Assembly (NCBI RefSeq): GCF_003259155.1
Contig: NZ_QGMQ01000004.1
Coordinates: 310,001 to 374,000 of the forward strand
Origin: Marinimicrobium alkaliphilum
GTDB lineage: Bacteria > Pseudomonadota > Gammaproteobacteria > Pseudomonadales > Cellvibrionaceae
Reading direction: 5' to 3'
Length of the DNA stretch: 64,000 nucleotides
Shown here: positions 1 to 9,062 of the stretch, piece after piece
How the letters are laid out: each line of letters begins with the position of its first letter
Position numbering within the stretch: the first letter of the stretch is position 1
Translations under genes and position numbers: made by a program
The notes under the pieces: model-generated
Database searches by the model: none
Seen by the model: only the letters and a program-made list of their open reading frames with translations
What the model was told of the DNA's origin: nothing

Positions 1-5
1 CGGAT

Positions 6-632
6 TCAACCGGGCAGAATACCCGAGGCATCGCCCTTGCCCTGGCGGATCAGCTCCGGGACCTCACCGGTCAGATCGATCACCGTGGTCGGCTCGAGAT
101 CGCAGTAACCGCCGTCAATCACCAGCTCCACCTGGTGCTCCAGCAGATCCCGGATATCGTAGGGGTCGCTCAGGGGCAACTCATCGTCAGGCAGGATCAG
201 GGAACTGCTCATGATGGGCTCACCCAGCTCTTCCATCAGTGCCAGGGCCACGGCATTGTCCGGTACCCGCAGGCCGATGGTCTTGCGCTTCGGATGCATC
301 AGGCGCCGGGGCACTTCACTGGTGGCTTCGAGGATGAAGGTAAAGGGCCCTGGGGTGTACTGTTTGAGCAAGCGGAAATCCTGATTGTTGACTCGGGCAT
401 AGGTCGCCAGCTCCGACAGGTCTCGGCACATCAGGGTGAAGTTATGGTGCTTGTCCAGGCGCCGCATCAGGCGAATCCGGTCGAGCGCCATCTTGTCGCC
501 AATATGGCACCCCAGGGCATAAGCGGAATCGGTCGGGTAGGCGATAATGCCGCCCTGGCGCACAATATCGGCTGCCTGCTTGATCAGGCGGGCCTGCGGA
601 TTATCGGGGTGAATCTGAAAAAACTGGGCCAC
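6..632 (-). CDS. yciO: YciO-type Sua5/YrdC/YciO family protein
   Basis: A single SUA5/YciO/YrdC RNA-binding domain fills the 208 residues. YPTDSAYALGC (32-42), KHHNF (61-65) and KRKTIGLRVP (115-124) are the usual nucleotide and phosphate-binding segments. The family makes or resembles enzymes that make threonylcarbamoyl-AMP for tRNA t6A37, but the YciO branch is not the main enzyme (TsaC/YrdC) and its exact role is less clear. The C-terminal SUA5 extension is absent. It lies 51 bp downstream of the RNase AM gene in the same direction, the usual yciV-yciO order next to scpA-scpB in related genomes, which would lie beyond the left edge. The assignment to YciO rather than TsaC rests on the sequence flavour and this neighbour. 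Confidence 0.9.
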   Translation of the reverse strand: MAQFFQIHPDNPQARLIKQAADIVRQGGIIAYPTDSAYALGCHIGDKMALDRIRLMRRLDKHHNFTLMCRDLSELATYARVNNQDFRLLKQYTPGPFTFILEATSEVPRRLMHPKRKTIGLRVPDNAVALALMEELGEPIMSSSLILPDDELPLSDPYDIRDLLEHQVELVIDGGYCDLEPTTVIDLTGEVPELIRQGKGDASGILPG

Positions 633-683
633 CGTGGTACTCCTGAGAAATCTGGATCGTGGATCTGTGTAAAAACGCGAAGC

Positions 684-1520
684 CTAGCAGCCCAGCGCCG
701 GCAATTGCCAGACAGGGCGGCAATTCTCCGGCAAGGGATCGAACTGACCCAGTGCCTGCCAAGGCTGGTTGGGCTGATGAAAATCACTGCCACAGGAGCT
801 GGCAAGGCCATTGGCTGCGGCAATACGGGCCAGATCCTGGGTCAGGGACAGCACCTGGCGACCACTGATCACCTCCAGGGCATCGCCGCCCGCCTCGCTG
901 AAGGCGCCGATCATCGCACACATCTTGGTTCGCGTCAGGCCATATTTGGCCGGGTGGGCCAATACCGCGACGCCGCCCGCCTGATGCAACCACGCGATAA
1001 TATCCTCCATCGGCGGCCACTGGTGGCGAACATCACCGACTTTGCCCTTCCCCAAATAACGTTTGAACGCCGCCGACATCGACTTGACGTGACCCTGGGC
1101 CACCAGATAACGGGCAAAGTGCGGACGTCCGGGCTGGGCGCCATCGGCCTCGGCCAGCGCCCCGGCGAGACTACCGGGAATTCCTGCTCGGGTGAGCCGT
1201 TCGCCAATCTGCTCGGCGCGCTCCGCGCGCGCCGCCTGTTGGACGGCGATCGCCTCCTGCAGCACCGGGTGGTCCAAATCGAACCCCAACCCGACAATAT
1301 GGACGTCGCGCCCCTGCCAACTACCGGAAAACTCAATACCATTGACCAGTGTCATTCCCAATTTTTGCGCACAACGTCTCGCCTCGGGAACACCGGCTAC
1401 CGTATCATGGTCTGTAAGGGCGATTATTCGGACCCCGGCCGCATTAGCGCTCGACATCAGCGCCTCAGGGCTTAAAATACCGTCCGAACAATAACTGTGA
1501 CAGTGCAGATCAACGTGCAA
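684..1520 (-). CDS. rnm: PHP-domain 5'-3' exoribonuclease (RNase AM/YciV)
   Basis: A 278-residue PHP phosphoesterase. The metal-binding motifs are intact: HCHSYCSDG (6-14), LTDHDT (35-40), GIEFS (61-65), HIVGLGFD (74-81), then VLAHPAKY and CGSDFH nearer the C-terminus. The E. coli relative YciV trims short RNA and 5' ends, including 5' maturation of rRNAs. The first Met directly precedes the PHP core, so the start is secure. It is read toward yciO and diverges from the membrane protein gene at 1609, leaving 88 bp for two promoters. Function is inferred from family. Confidence 0.9.
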   Translation of the reverse strand: MHVDLHCHSYCSDGILSPEALMSSANAAGVRIIALTDHDTVAGVPEARRCAQKLGMTLVNGIEFSGSWQGRDVHIVGLGFDLDHPVLQEAIAVQQAARAERAEQIGERLTRAGIPGSLAGALAEADGAQPGRPHFARYLVAQGHVKSMSAAFKRYLGKGKVGDVRHQWPPMEDIIAWLHQAGGVAVLAHPAKYGLTRTKMCAMIGAFSEAGGDALEVISGRQVLSLTQDLARIAAANGLASSCGSDFHQPNQPWQALGQFDPLPENCRPVWQLPALGC

Positions 1521-1608
1521 TGGGCTCCCCTCTGGTTGTACGCTGCCGTTATAGGCAGCCGTGACGAGCGGCCATTATGACATTTAACGATGAGAGATAC
1601 CCGCGATC

Positions 1609-2352
1609 ATGACTGAAAAGAGCGCCACCAGCGAACCGCAAGCGAACGCTGACACCACCACTCAGCGTCCCAGACAGGAGAGTTTGTGGGCCAATTTGCT
1701 GCTCAACATTGTCATTCCGACACTGATTCTGATGAAACTCAGTGGCGATGACTGGCTCGGCCCACGCCTGGCCCTGATCATCGCCCTCGCCTTTCCGATT
1801 TGCTACGGTGTGCGCGATTATCTGGTAAGGCGCAAATTCAACTTTTTCTCGGCGCTGGGGTTCGTCAGTATTCTGCTCACGGGCGGCATCGGCCTGCTCC
1901 AGCTCGACCCCCAGTACCTCGCCATCAAGGAAGCCGCCATTCCGGGTCTGATCGGACTGGTGACACTGATCTCGGTAAAAACCCGCTACCCGCTTATCAA
2001 GGTTCTGGTATACAACGACAAGGTCCTCAAAGTCAGCAAGGTCGATCACGCCTTGCGCGAACACAACAACGAGGCCGCCTTCGAGAATACCTTGCGCGTT
2101 GCGTCCTACCTGGTCGCCGGCTCCTTTTTTCTCTCCTCGTTTCTCAATTACGTACTCGCGCGGCTGATTGTTACCAGCCCGGCGGGCACCACGGCATTTA
2201 ACGAAGAGCTGGGCAAAATGACGGCACTGAGTTTCCCGGTGATCGCGCTACCGGCCATGATTGTGATGCTCGCTGCGCTATTCTACCTGTTCAAGCGCAT
2301 TCGGGAGCTTACGCACCTGACACTTGAAGACCTCATCAACGACGGAAAATAA
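1609..2352 (+). CDS. VC0807-type inner-membrane protein
   Basis: A 247-residue polytopic membrane protein. After a polar N-terminus of about 25 residues there are hydrophobic segments near 28-47, 50-63, 73-92, 100-118, 160-182 and 204-230, so five or six helices. It resembles the VC0807 family, distantly related to YciB/IspZ septation-type proteins; YciB genes commonly occupy this position beside yciI and opposite yciV-yciO. No catalytic motif is visible and no transport function should be assumed. It opens a plus-strand run, with yciI following after 10 bp. Confidence 0.75.
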   Translation: MTEKSATSEPQANADTTTQRPRQESLWANLLLNIVIPTLILMKLSGDDWLGPRLALIIALAFPICYGVRDYLVRRKFNFFSALGFVSILLTGGIGLLQLDPQYLAIKEAAIPGLIGLVTLISVKTRYPLIKVLVYNDKVLKVSKVDHALREHNNEAAFENTLRVASYLVAGSFFLSSFLNYVLARLIVTSPAGTTAFNEELGKMTALSFPVIALPAMIVMLAALFYLFKRIRELTHLTLEDLINDGK

Positions 2353-2362
2353 GGAAGCGCCC

Positions 2363-2662
2363 GTGTTATACGCCATCATGTCTGAAGATATCACCGACAG
2401 CCTGCCCTTGCGCAAGCAGGCCCGCCCTGCGCACCTCGAGCGTCTGCAGGCCTTGAAAGATGCCGGGCGCTTGTTGATCGCCGGCCCCCACCCGGCACTG
2501 GATACCGAGGAACCCGGCGAAGCCGGCTTCAGTGGTAGCCTGGTGGTGGCCGAATTCGGATCCTTTGAAGAAGCTCAGACCTGGGCCGATGCCGATCCTT
2601 ATATGGCGGCCGGCGTCTACCGACAGGTCGTCGTCAAACCGTTTAAAAAAGTACTCCCCTGA
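2363..2662 (+). CDS. YciI family protein
   Basis: A 99-residue YciI-like protein (dimeric alpha-beta barrel/ferredoxin-like fold). The RPAHLERL and GRLLIAGP segments carry the family's conserved His and core strand. I chose the GTG at 2363 because AAGGA lies 7-12 bases upstream and the protein then begins VLYAIMSED, as family members do. An ATG 39 bases further upstream would run inside the preceding gene. YciI proteins are often called enzymes because of the His-Asp pair, but the substrate is unknown. Co-transcription with the membrane protein upstream is likely. Confidence 0.88.
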   Translation: MLYAIMSEDITDSLPLRKQARPAHLERLQALKDAGRLLIAGPHPALDTEEPGEAGFSGSLVVAEFGSFEEAQTWADADPYMAAGVYRQVVVKPFKKVLP

Positions 2663-2688
2663 ACCCTTTTATTTACACTTACCGGCGA

Positions 2689-3390
2689 ATGGATAATACC
2701 GTGAAAAAACTCGCACTTGTCACTTTGCTTTTGGGGCTCAGCGCCCCGCTTCTGATCCCGGCCGCTCAGGCTGAATCACGCTATGTCTCCGATACCCTGC
2801 ATGTGCCGTTGCGCTCAGGCATGGGTAACCAGTATCGGATTGTTCACAGTGGCATGCCAAGCGGCACCGAGCTGGAGCTGCTTGAAGAACGTGAAGACAG
2901 CAGCGGCGAGGCCTGGAGCCGAGTGCGCACGTCCAACGACGTAGAGGGTTGGGTGCGCAGCCAGTTTTTGCTCGCAACCCCCACCGCCGCCATGCGCCTG
3001 AGCACCGCGGAGGGACGAGTCAACCAGCTCAACACCCAGCGCGCACAATTGCAGGGCCAGATCAGTGAGTTGCGCGAACAGAACAGCGAGCTGAGCGAAC
3101 AGCTGGAAAATCTGCAGGCTGAACACGAAGCATTACAGGCGGACAACGAGCACATCCGCAACGCTTCGGCCTCGGCGCTGGATCTTCAGGAGCAGCACCG
3201 GGAACTGAGCGAGGCCTATCAGATGCTGCAAACCCGCGCCGACGTTCTGCAGGCGGACAACCAGCGCCTGAGCCAGGATCGACGCTATCAGGAGTGGCTT
3301 TTCGGTGGCGGCTTGCTGATCGCAGGGATTTTACTGGCGCTGATACTGCAGGCGTTGGGCAAGCGCAAACGCGGCTCTGAGTGGGGTTAG
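2689..3390 (+). CDS. Exported SH3b coiled-coil membrane protein (TIGR04211/YgiM type)
   Basis: A 233-residue envelope protein. A signal peptide ends near AQA-ES (about residue 28), a bacterial SH3 domain covers roughly 30-95 (VPLRSGMGNQY, GWVRSQFL), a long heptad-rich coiled coil covers about 105-200, and one membrane helix (about 204-224) is followed by a basic tail KRKRG. This is the architecture of E. coli YgiM and the TIGR04211 family, thought to bind cell-wall or envelope partners on the periplasmic side. A GTG at 2701 is an alternative start that gives a more typical MKKLALV signal peptide. Six coding bases separate it closely from the cyclophilin gene. Confidence 0.88.
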   Translation: MDNTVKKLALVTLLLGLSAPLLIPAAQAESRYVSDTLHVPLRSGMGNQYRIVHSGMPSGTELELLEEREDSSGEAWSRVRTSNDVEGWVRSQFLLATPTAAMRLSTAEGRVNQLNTQRAQLQGQISELREQNSELSEQLENLQAEHEALQADNEHIRNASASALDLQEQHRELSEAYQMLQTRADVLQADNQRLSQDRRYQEWLFGGGLLIAGILLALILQALGKRKRGSEWG

Positions 3391-3395
3391 ATACA

Positions 3396-3992
3396 ATGAT
3401 AAGGAAATTGCTTATATCCCTTGGCGCGCTGCTGGCTGCCCTCACCGTGAGCGCGGCGAGTGCGGCCGAGCCCGCCCCCCTGGTGCGCCTGAGCACCGAC
3501 CTGGGCGACCTGGTCGTGGAGCTCGACCCGGAGGCCGCGCCCAAAACCGTCGAAAACTTCCTCGCCTACGTCGATAGCGGTTTCTATGCGGGCACCATTT
3601 TCCATCGCGTGATCCCCGGCTTTGTGGCTCAGGGGGGCGGTATGACCTTTGATTTTACCCGCAAGGAAACCCGCGAACCGGTGGTCAACGAGTCCCACAA
3701 CGGGTTGCAGAATCGGTATATGACCGTCGCCATGGCGCGTACCGCCGATCCTGACAGCGCGACGGCGCAGTTTTATATTAACCTGCGCCACAACCCCAGC
3801 CTCGATCCTCAAGGGGAAGCACCCGGCTATACCGTCTTCGGTCGTGTGATTGAAGGCGGCGCCGTCGTTCAGGCCATCGCACGCGAACCGCGCGGCCGCT
3901 ACCGCGAATACCCGGACGCACCCAATGAACCTATCCGCATTTTGCGTGCCGAACGTATTGAGGTTAGTCGCGAATCCGAGGACACCGAATGA
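3396..3992 (+). CDS. Exported cyclophilin-type peptidyl-prolyl isomerase
   Basis: A cyclophilin-fold prolyl isomerase of 198 residues. FHRVIPGFVAQGGG carries the catalytic Arg region, and MARTADPDSATAQFYINL is the second conserved block. An N-terminal signal peptide (MIRKLLISLG... cleaved near SAASA-AE) sends it to the periplasm, as for E. coli PpiA. I start at ATG 3396, behind GTGGGG, because it yields the cleanest signal peptide; a GTG at 3381 would overlap the preceding gene. Its stop overlaps the pdxJ start by four bases (ATGA), so the two are probably translationally coupled although not functionally linked. Confidence 0.9.
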   Translation: MIRKLLISLGALLAALTVSAASAAEPAPLVRLSTDLGDLVVELDPEAAPKTVENFLAYVDSGFYAGTIFHRVIPGFVAQGGGMTFDFTRKETREPVVNESHNGLQNRYMTVAMARTADPDSATAQFYINLRHNPSLDPQGEAPGYTVFGRVIEGGAVVQAIAREPRGRYREYPDAPNEPIRILRAERIEVSRESEDTE

Positions 3993-4771
3993 GCAACCCC
4001 AAGCTCAGCGTCAATCTTAACAAGATTGCCCTGATCCGCAATTCCCGCCCTGGCAACTACCCCAATGTGGTCAACCATGGACGCCAGGCGCTCGCCGCAG
4101 GGGCCGATGGGCTGACAGTGCACCCGCGCCCCGATCAGCGCCATATTCGCCCGAGCGATGTGCGCGAGCTGGCGGCACTGGTCGCCAACTATCCTGGCAT
4201 TGAGTTTAATGTTGAGGGCAACCCGTTTGCCGACCCTGAGGGTGACTACCCGGGTTTTATGGCATTGGTGCGCGAAACTCGCCCGCACCAATGCACTCTG
4301 GTGCCCGACAGCGATGACCAGCTCACCTCGGATCATGGTTTTGACCTGCATCAGGCCAGCGCATCGCTGGCACCCATCGTCGCTGAGTTGCAGACGCTCG
4401 GTATTCGTGTGAGCCTGTTTATGGATCCGGACATTGAGCAGTTGGATTTGGCGAAGGCTCTGGGGGTCGAACGTATAGAACTCTACACCGGCCCCTACGC
4501 TGCGGCCTACCCCAGCCGCAACGACGCATATGACGCGCTGTTTGAGCGCTACTTCCAAGCCGCAGTGCACGCCCGGAAGATCGGTCTGGAGCTCAATGCC
4601 GGCCACGATCTGAATCTGGATAATCTCGACAACTTCTGCCGCCTACCCGGCCTGCTGGAGGTTTCGATTGGTCACGCCCTGACCGTTGACGCTCTGACGA
4701 TGGGCCTGGACAATGCCGTCAATGCTTACAAGCGCATCTGTGCCTGCCCGCGCCGTGAGCGGGACGCCTGA
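3989..4771 (+). CDS. pdxJ: Pyridoxine 5'-phosphate synthase, divergent PdxJ
   Basis: A TIM-barrel enzyme of the DXP-dependent vitamin B6 pathway, which joins 3-amino-2-oxopropyl phosphate and deoxyxylulose phosphate. Conserved elements are LSVNLNKIALIRNSR near the N-terminus, HPRPDQRHI (45-53), FNVEG (73-77), IELYTGPYA and NAGHDLN, so the catalytic His and Glu positions look intact. The wording of several motifs (HPRPD, FNVEGNP, LVPDSDDQLTSDHG) differs from the usual gammaproteobacterial form, and the gene is not in the common rnc-era-recO-pdxJ cluster. It may be a second or replaced pdxJ. It ends the plus-strand run and overlaps the cyclophilin gene by four bases. Confidence 0.9.
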   Translation: MSNPKLSVNLNKIALIRNSRPGNYPNVVNHGRQALAAGADGLTVHPRPDQRHIRPSDVRELAALVANYPGIEFNVEGNPFADPEGDYPGFMALVRETRPHQCTLVPDSDDQLTSDHGFDLHQASASLAPIVAELQTLGIRVSLFMDPDIEQLDLAKALGVERIELYTGPYAAAYPSRNDAYDALFERYFQAAVHARKIGLELNAGHDLNLDNLDNFCRLPGLLEVSIGHALTVDALTMGLDNAVNAYKRICACPRRERDA

Positions 4772-4865
4772 TTAGGGCGCAGGCCAATCCAAACTGGGCT
4801 ATGCTTAGAACGACGGAATAGCCTTACGTCTAATTTTTAACACCAATGCAGCAGAGGATTACACT

Positions 4866-5279
4866 ATGCATTCGATTTTGGTGAGAGACTATATGCAGCG
4901 GGATACCAATGCCATCTCAGTCAGCGCCAATATCGCCGAAGTGGTCAGCCGTCTTGTCAAAGGCAAGATTCCCGGCGCGCCCGTGATCGACGATAAAAAA
5001 ACGGTGGTGGGTTTCGTGTCCGAACAAGACTGCATCAAGGAAATGCTCAATAATGCCATGTTTTGTGACGAACCACCGTCGGTGACCAAGGTCATGCAGA
5101 CCGATGTCCTGACCGTCACGCCCAATACCAGTATCGTAGAAATTGCCCAGACCATGCTCAAGCACAAACCCAAAATCTACCCGGTGGTTGACGACGGGAA
5201 GTTGGTGGGCATCATCAACCGCAGCCTGATTCTCAAGGCGCTGGTCGAGAACGACGAAGACTGCTACTTGCGCACTTAG
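4866..5279 (+). CDS. CBS-domain pair protein
   Basis: A 137-residue soluble protein made of two CBS domains, roughly residues 8-62 (VRDYMQRD... GAPVIDDKKTVVGFVSEQD) and 75-130 (VTKVMQTDVLTV... YPVVDDGKLVGIINR). Stand-alone CBS pairs usually sense adenosine nucleotides and act on a partner, but nothing in the sequence names the partner. AGAGGA stands about 9 bases upstream of the ATG. It has its own upstream gap of 94 bp after pdxJ and a GC-rich hairpin just after its stop. Confidence 0.9.
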   Translation: MHSILVRDYMQRDTNAISVSANIAEVVSRLVKGKIPGAPVIDDKKTVVGFVSEQDCIKEMLNNAMFCDEPPSVTKVMQTDVLTVTPNTSIVEIAQTMLKHKPKIYPVVDDGKLVGIINRSLILKALVENDEDCYLRT

Positions 5280-5288
5280 CCCACAACC

Positions 5289-5306
5289 GGGGAGCCCCTG
5301 CTCCCC
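5289..5306 (+). terminator. GC-rich hairpin after CBS gene
   Basis: GGGGAGC, a CCCT loop and GCTCCCC form a perfect 7-bp stem nine bases after the CBS gene stop. There is no T-run right after it, so it may be a weak terminator, an mRNA 3' stabiliser or an attenuator before the methyltransferase gene. Confidence 0.45.
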
Positions 5307-5328
5307 GCCCTACCCGGTTTATGCATTA

Positions 5329-6102
5329 ATGAGTCACCATCCTGAAGGCGATAGCCAGGCCTATCGTGAGAAAAAGCGTTTTTACGATTCCCTGCTCACC
5401 GTCTACGGTCGCAAGCCGGTATTGGAGGCACTGAGCGACCCCAATACCCGCTGCCACCGCCTGCACCTCGCGGACAGCAACAAGTCAGCCGGTATCCTCG
5501 AGGACATCATCCGAGCGGCCAAAGCCAAGGGGGCGGAAATTTGCTACCACGGGCGTGCCGAGCTCTCGCGCATTTCCAAAAATGTGCGTCAGGATCAGGG
5601 GGTCGCCGCCGACTTGGTTCTTCCGGGTTATCAACACTTCGAGGAGTTTCTGGCCCGGCCGCCGGCACGCTACACCCTGCTTGCGCTCGATGGCATCAGC
5701 AATCCGCAGAACCTTGGCATGATCATTCGCTCAGCCTGCGCGGGCAATATCGACGGCATACTCGTGCCCCGCAAGGGCAGTGCCCAGATCGACCCACTGG
5801 TCATCAAAGCCAGTGCCGGCACCCTGTTCCGTGCCCCGATACTGCGCTGCGAACAACTCGCTCCTGCGCTCGCACAAGCCCGTGAGCAAGGCGCCGATGC
5901 CTGTGCCCTCTCCTCCCACGCCAAGTACACCCTGAAGGATTACCAGCCCTCAGAGGCCTGTATTTATGTGCTGGGGAATGAAACTGAAGGCGTGTCCAAG
6001 GACGTATTGGCGCAGTGCAATCAGCGGGTGCGTATCCCAATGAACAACGGCGTTGAATCGCTCAACGTGGCAGTTACAGCGGCGCTGATCGCATTTCGGT
6101 GA
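5329..6102 (+). CDS. TrmH/SpoU-family RNA 2'-O-methyltransferase
   Basis: A 257-residue SPOUT methyltransferase. An N-terminal substrate-binding domain (VYGRKPVLEAL at about 25-35) is followed by the knotted catalytic domain with all three motifs: DGISNPQNLGMIIRSAC, YVLGNETEGVSKD and RIPMNNGVESLNVAVTAAL. These bind S-adenosylmethionine and methylate a ribose 2'-OH in rRNA or tRNA. The protein resembles RlmB-type enzymes, but the exact target nucleotide cannot be read from sequence, so I give no symbol. It ends 29 bases into the convergent transglutaminase gene, so the two 3' ends overlap. Confidence 0.87.
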   Translation: MSHHPEGDSQAYREKKRFYDSLLTVYGRKPVLEALSDPNTRCHRLHLADSNKSAGILEDIIRAAKAKGAEICYHGRAELSRISKNVRQDQGVAADLVLPGYQHFEEFLARPPARYTLLALDGISNPQNLGMIIRSACAGNIDGILVPRKGSAQIDPLVIKASAGTLFRAPILRCEQLAPALAQAREQGADACALSSHAKYTLKDYQPSEACIYVLGNETEGVSKDVLAQCNQRVRIPMNNGVESLNVAVTAALIAFR

Positions 6103-8089
6103 CCCTGAAAGCCCGACTCAAACGGATCAGGTCGGTCAGCGCCCGGCGGTTGCCCCCGTAATTAACGCGTTCATAGAGTTCGGCAATCTGAATAAGCTGA
6201 CGCGCAGCATCGGGAGCGCGCTCGGCCCAGACGCCAGCCAGTCGGTGACTGTAAGTGCGCGGCCCCTCTCCCGGGCGCGGCGGATAGCCAGCTTTGCTCA
6301 GGCGCCGTTGAAGCTGTAACCAATAGCGGTCCGCCGGTTGTGCATAGCGCGGCCGACGCTGCCACCAGGCCCGGAGGACAATCAGGCCGGTAACCAGAAT
6401 CAGAGTGACCGTCAGGCTTACCGCGACCCGCCAGGGGTCCGTGCCCCTGAGCCAGCGCAGCAGAAAACTCTCCCGCGCCTCAGCGTCGTAACCCAGCACC
6501 CGCCGGTGCCATTGGTAGTTGATCAGATCCCAGCGCAAACGCAGATTCACCGCCCAGGCAACGCCGTCGAGTGGACCGGTGATGCGGGCACTTTCTGTGG
6601 CATCCAGGGAGGACAACAACCCCATTTCAATACGTTCTGGCGCAACCGCGGCGGTGGGATCGACTCGCACCCAGCCCCGCTCAGGCAGCCAGATTTCGGC
6701 CCAGGCGTGCGCCTCCTGCTGGCGCACACGCAGGTAATTCTCAAGCGGATTCAACTCACCGCCCTGATAACCCAGCACCACCCGGGCGGGCACGCCGGCG
6801 GCGCGCATAAAGAACACAAAGGCACTGGCAAAGTGTTCACAAAAGCCGGCCTGACTCTGCCACAAGAACTCATCGACACTGTCGTCTCCAAGGGGCGGCG
6901 GTTCGAGGGTGTAGCGAAACTCATCGGCAATCCAGCGATTGAAACGCTCCACCAGCTGCCACCCATCATCGCCCTCCTCCCGCCACTGCTGCGCCAATGC
7001 CCGAGTGCGAGGGTTGCCCTGAGCAGGCAGCTGAAGCTCCTGCTGACGCAGCCACTGAGGCAGGGGTTCAGGGTCATAGCGGTAGTCCAGGGCCGAGGTG
7101 ACCCGATAGCGCAAGCGCTGGGTGACGGGCTGGCGTCGCTGCAGGCGAAACTCCCGGCCGATGCCAATGTCATCGCTCCACTGGGTAGGCGCTGACAAGA
7201 CATAGAGCCAGTGGCGCCGGTTGGGCTCGAGCATGATCTCGTAGCTGACTTCCCGTCCGAGGCCTTCGAGCTGTGCGCGCCAGTCGGCATCACCCTCCCA
7301 ATCCACCAGGGAGTGCAACTGCTGGCGGCTGCTCTGGGTCCAGCGGCGGCCATCGAATTCGGAGAACACCAGCGCCCGCCAGTAAAGGTCGCGGGTTGGG
7401 GGCGGCTCGCCTTCAAAGGTTACCCGAAAGGCGAGCTCGCGCGACTGACTCAATTGGGTGATATCACCGGGCGCCATTTCGTCGCTGAGACCGGTGCGTG
7501 CCACCGACTCGTTGGTGGGCACACTCCAGAGCGACCCCACCCGGGGCAGCAGCAAAAACAGCACGACCATCACCGGCAGCGCCTGAAGCATCAGCGAGCC
7601 ACCCAACATCAGGCTGCGCCTGGGGCGATAACCACTCAGGGACTGATGCAAGGCGACCAGACTGGTGGTCACCAGCGCAATGGATATCAGGCCATAGGCA
7701 CTGGCCAACAAATCGGTTTTGAAGAGAAACTGGCTGGCACTGGCGAGGTAGCCCAAAAAGCAGAGCACCACGAAGTCACGTCGATTTTTGACTTCCAACA
7801 GCTTCAGCACAAAGCCCACAAGTAACAGGCTGACCATGGTCTCGGTGCCAAAACTCCAGCCTGCGCCCAACATCAGCCCCCCGGCACAGATCACCACCAG
7901 AACCGCGCGCACCCAAAACCCGGCAAAGGCCCAGGCGCCGCGGTAGACCTGCCAGCGCCACAGTGCCGCCAGCAGCCAGACGCCCCAAAGCCAGACCGGC
8001 ATATGCAGACTGTGCGGCGCCAACACCACCGCTTGGGCAATCAGCGCCCAGGTCAGGGCCTGACGGGGTATCTGCACCTGTTCACGCAC
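6074..8089 (-). CDS. TgpA-type membrane transglutaminase (DUF3488)
   Basis: A 671-residue inner-membrane protein. About six N-terminal helices (DUF3488) are followed by a large periplasmic transglutaminase-like domain and one more helix near 555-574, then a cytoplasmic DUF4129 tail. The Cys-His-Asp triad is complete: C417 in GFCEHFA, H461 in AHAWAE, D477 in RVDPT. P. aeruginosa TgpA of this type is essential, but its substrate is unknown. I start at GTG 8089, which overlaps the end of the DUF58 gene; upstream starts would encode DUF58 sequence out of frame. MoxR, DUF58 and TgpA form a conserved trio. Confidence 0.9.
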   Translation of the reverse strand: MREQVQIPRQALTWALIAQAVVLAPHSLHMPVWLWGVWLLAALWRWQVYRGAWAFAGFWVRAVLVVICAGGLMLGAGWSFGTETMVSLLLVGFVLKLLEVKNRRDFVVLCFLGYLASASQFLFKTDLLASAYGLISIALVTTSLVALHQSLSGYRPRRSLMLGGSLMLQALPVMVVLFLLLPRVGSLWSVPTNESVARTGLSDEMAPGDITQLSQSRELAFRVTFEGEPPPTRDLYWRALVFSEFDGRRWTQSSRQQLHSLVDWEGDADWRAQLEGLGREVSYEIMLEPNRRHWLYVLSAPTQWSDDIGIGREFRLQRRQPVTQRLRYRVTSALDYRYDPEPLPQWLRQQELQLPAQGNPRTRALAQQWREEGDDGWQLVERFNRWIADEFRYTLEPPPLGDDSVDEFLWQSQAGFCEHFASAFVFFMRAAGVPARVVLGYQGGELNPLENYLRVRQQEAHAWAEIWLPERGWVRVDPTAAVAPERIEMGLLSSLDATESARITGPLDGVAWAVNLRLRWDLINYQWHRRVLGYDAEARESFLLRWLRGTDPWRVAVSLTVTLILVTGLIVLRAWWQRRPRYAQPADRYWLQLQRRLSKAGYPPRPGEGPRTYSHRLAGVWAERAPDAARQLIQIAELYERVNYGGNRRALTDLIRLSRAFRVTEMRSAPL

Positions 8090-9062
8090 TGTTCTGGTCC
8101 TCAGGCAAACCCCAAAGCGCCAGTGTCCGCAGACACGCATCCCGGTGCTCCGGTCCGCGCCCCAGAGGCTGCTGGCGTCCGGGCAAACGCAGCCCGTACT
8201 CATCCGGGCCCTGGGCCAGGGTCAACACCCAGTAGCATAGTTGGGCCAAGCGGCGCTCAGGATCGCGCTCGGGCACCGCATCCCAGTCGAGCCAGATCTG
8301 TCGGCTCTGGTACCCGGCAAAATCCTTCAGGTGCAGGCCCGCGCCGCGAGCAAAGTGCTTCCATGCCACCCGGGTAAGCGCGGCACCGGCCTGATAGCGC
8401 ACAAAGCCCTGGAATTCTTCACGGTTTTCCGCACTCAGGGTTTCGCCCTCATGGCGCGCATCTAGCGCTGCTACCGGCGGCTCGACGGATGGCTCCGGTG
8501 CCGGATAGATCAACGCCCGGGTATCGAGCTGAACCCAGGACCAGGCTTCGAGTAAACCCAGCGGGAAGCGACTGCTGACCCGCAGCCGCCCGGGCCGCAA
8601 CCAGCCCCGGCGCCGACTGCGTACGGAAAGGCTCAAGTGCCGCTCCGAACAATCGATCAGATCAGCTTCCACCACCAGGGCCGGGTCCCAGCTCAGATGA
8701 ATATTGTCATGCCGGCTGCCACCCGCACTTTGCAGCAGCACTTCAAACTCCGCGTGTTCACCCGCAAAAGCCGCATGAGATTGCGTCACTGTGAGAGTGA
8801 GTCCAGAGAGGTTGCGAAAACCGTGAAGGGTCGAGACGAGCAGTAACGCCAGCAGTAAAAACGCACTGGCGAGCACGAGATTGTTTTCGTAGTTGGTACC
8901 CATCAACCAGAGCAGTATCACCAACAGCAAAAAACCGCCGCCAGTGGCCGTGGGCAGAATGTAAATGGTTTTGTGCCTGAGAGTAACCCGCTCAGCCAGC
9001 GGCGCCCGACGGTCGGCCCAGTCCATAATCCGGTCGCGCAGTCGGGCTCTCAGGTGGCGCAC
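8082..9062 (-). CDS. DUF58 (von Willebrand-like) membrane protein
   Basis: A 326-residue protein. Two N-terminal membrane helices (TATGGGFLLLVILLWLMG and LVLASAFLLLALLLVS) are followed by a beta-rich domain, and then the conserved DUF58 segment containing EEFQGFVRYQAG...WKHFAR and LDWDAVP. DUF58 proteins work with MoxR ATPases, probably in maturing or inserting partner proteins in the envelope. GTG 9062 was chosen because it overlaps the moxR stop by 13 bases and leaves no long polar N-terminus; ATG 9128 lies deep inside moxR. It overlaps tgpA by eight bases. Confidence 0.88.
   Translation of the reverse strand: MRHLRARLRDRIMDWADRRAPLAERVTLRHKTIYILPTATGGGFLLLVILLWLMGTNYENNLVLASAFLLLALLLVSTLHGFRNLSGLTLTVTQSHAAFAGEHAEFEVLLQSAGGSRHDNIHLSWDPALVVEADLIDCSERHLSLSVRSRRRGWLRPGRLRVSSRFPLGLLEAWSWVQLDTRALIYPAPEPSVEPPVAALDARHEGETLSAENREEFQGFVRYQAGAALTRVAWKHFARGAGLHLKDFAGYQSRQIWLDWDAVPERDPERRLAQLCYWVLTLAQGPDEYGLRLPGRQQPLGRGPEHRDACLRTLALWGLPEDQNSA

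Noticed and set aside
135-1475. 446-residue plus-strand ORF
   Set aside because: It is antisense to yciO and the RNase AM gene, has no recognisable motif, and arises from the GC-rich codon use of those genes.
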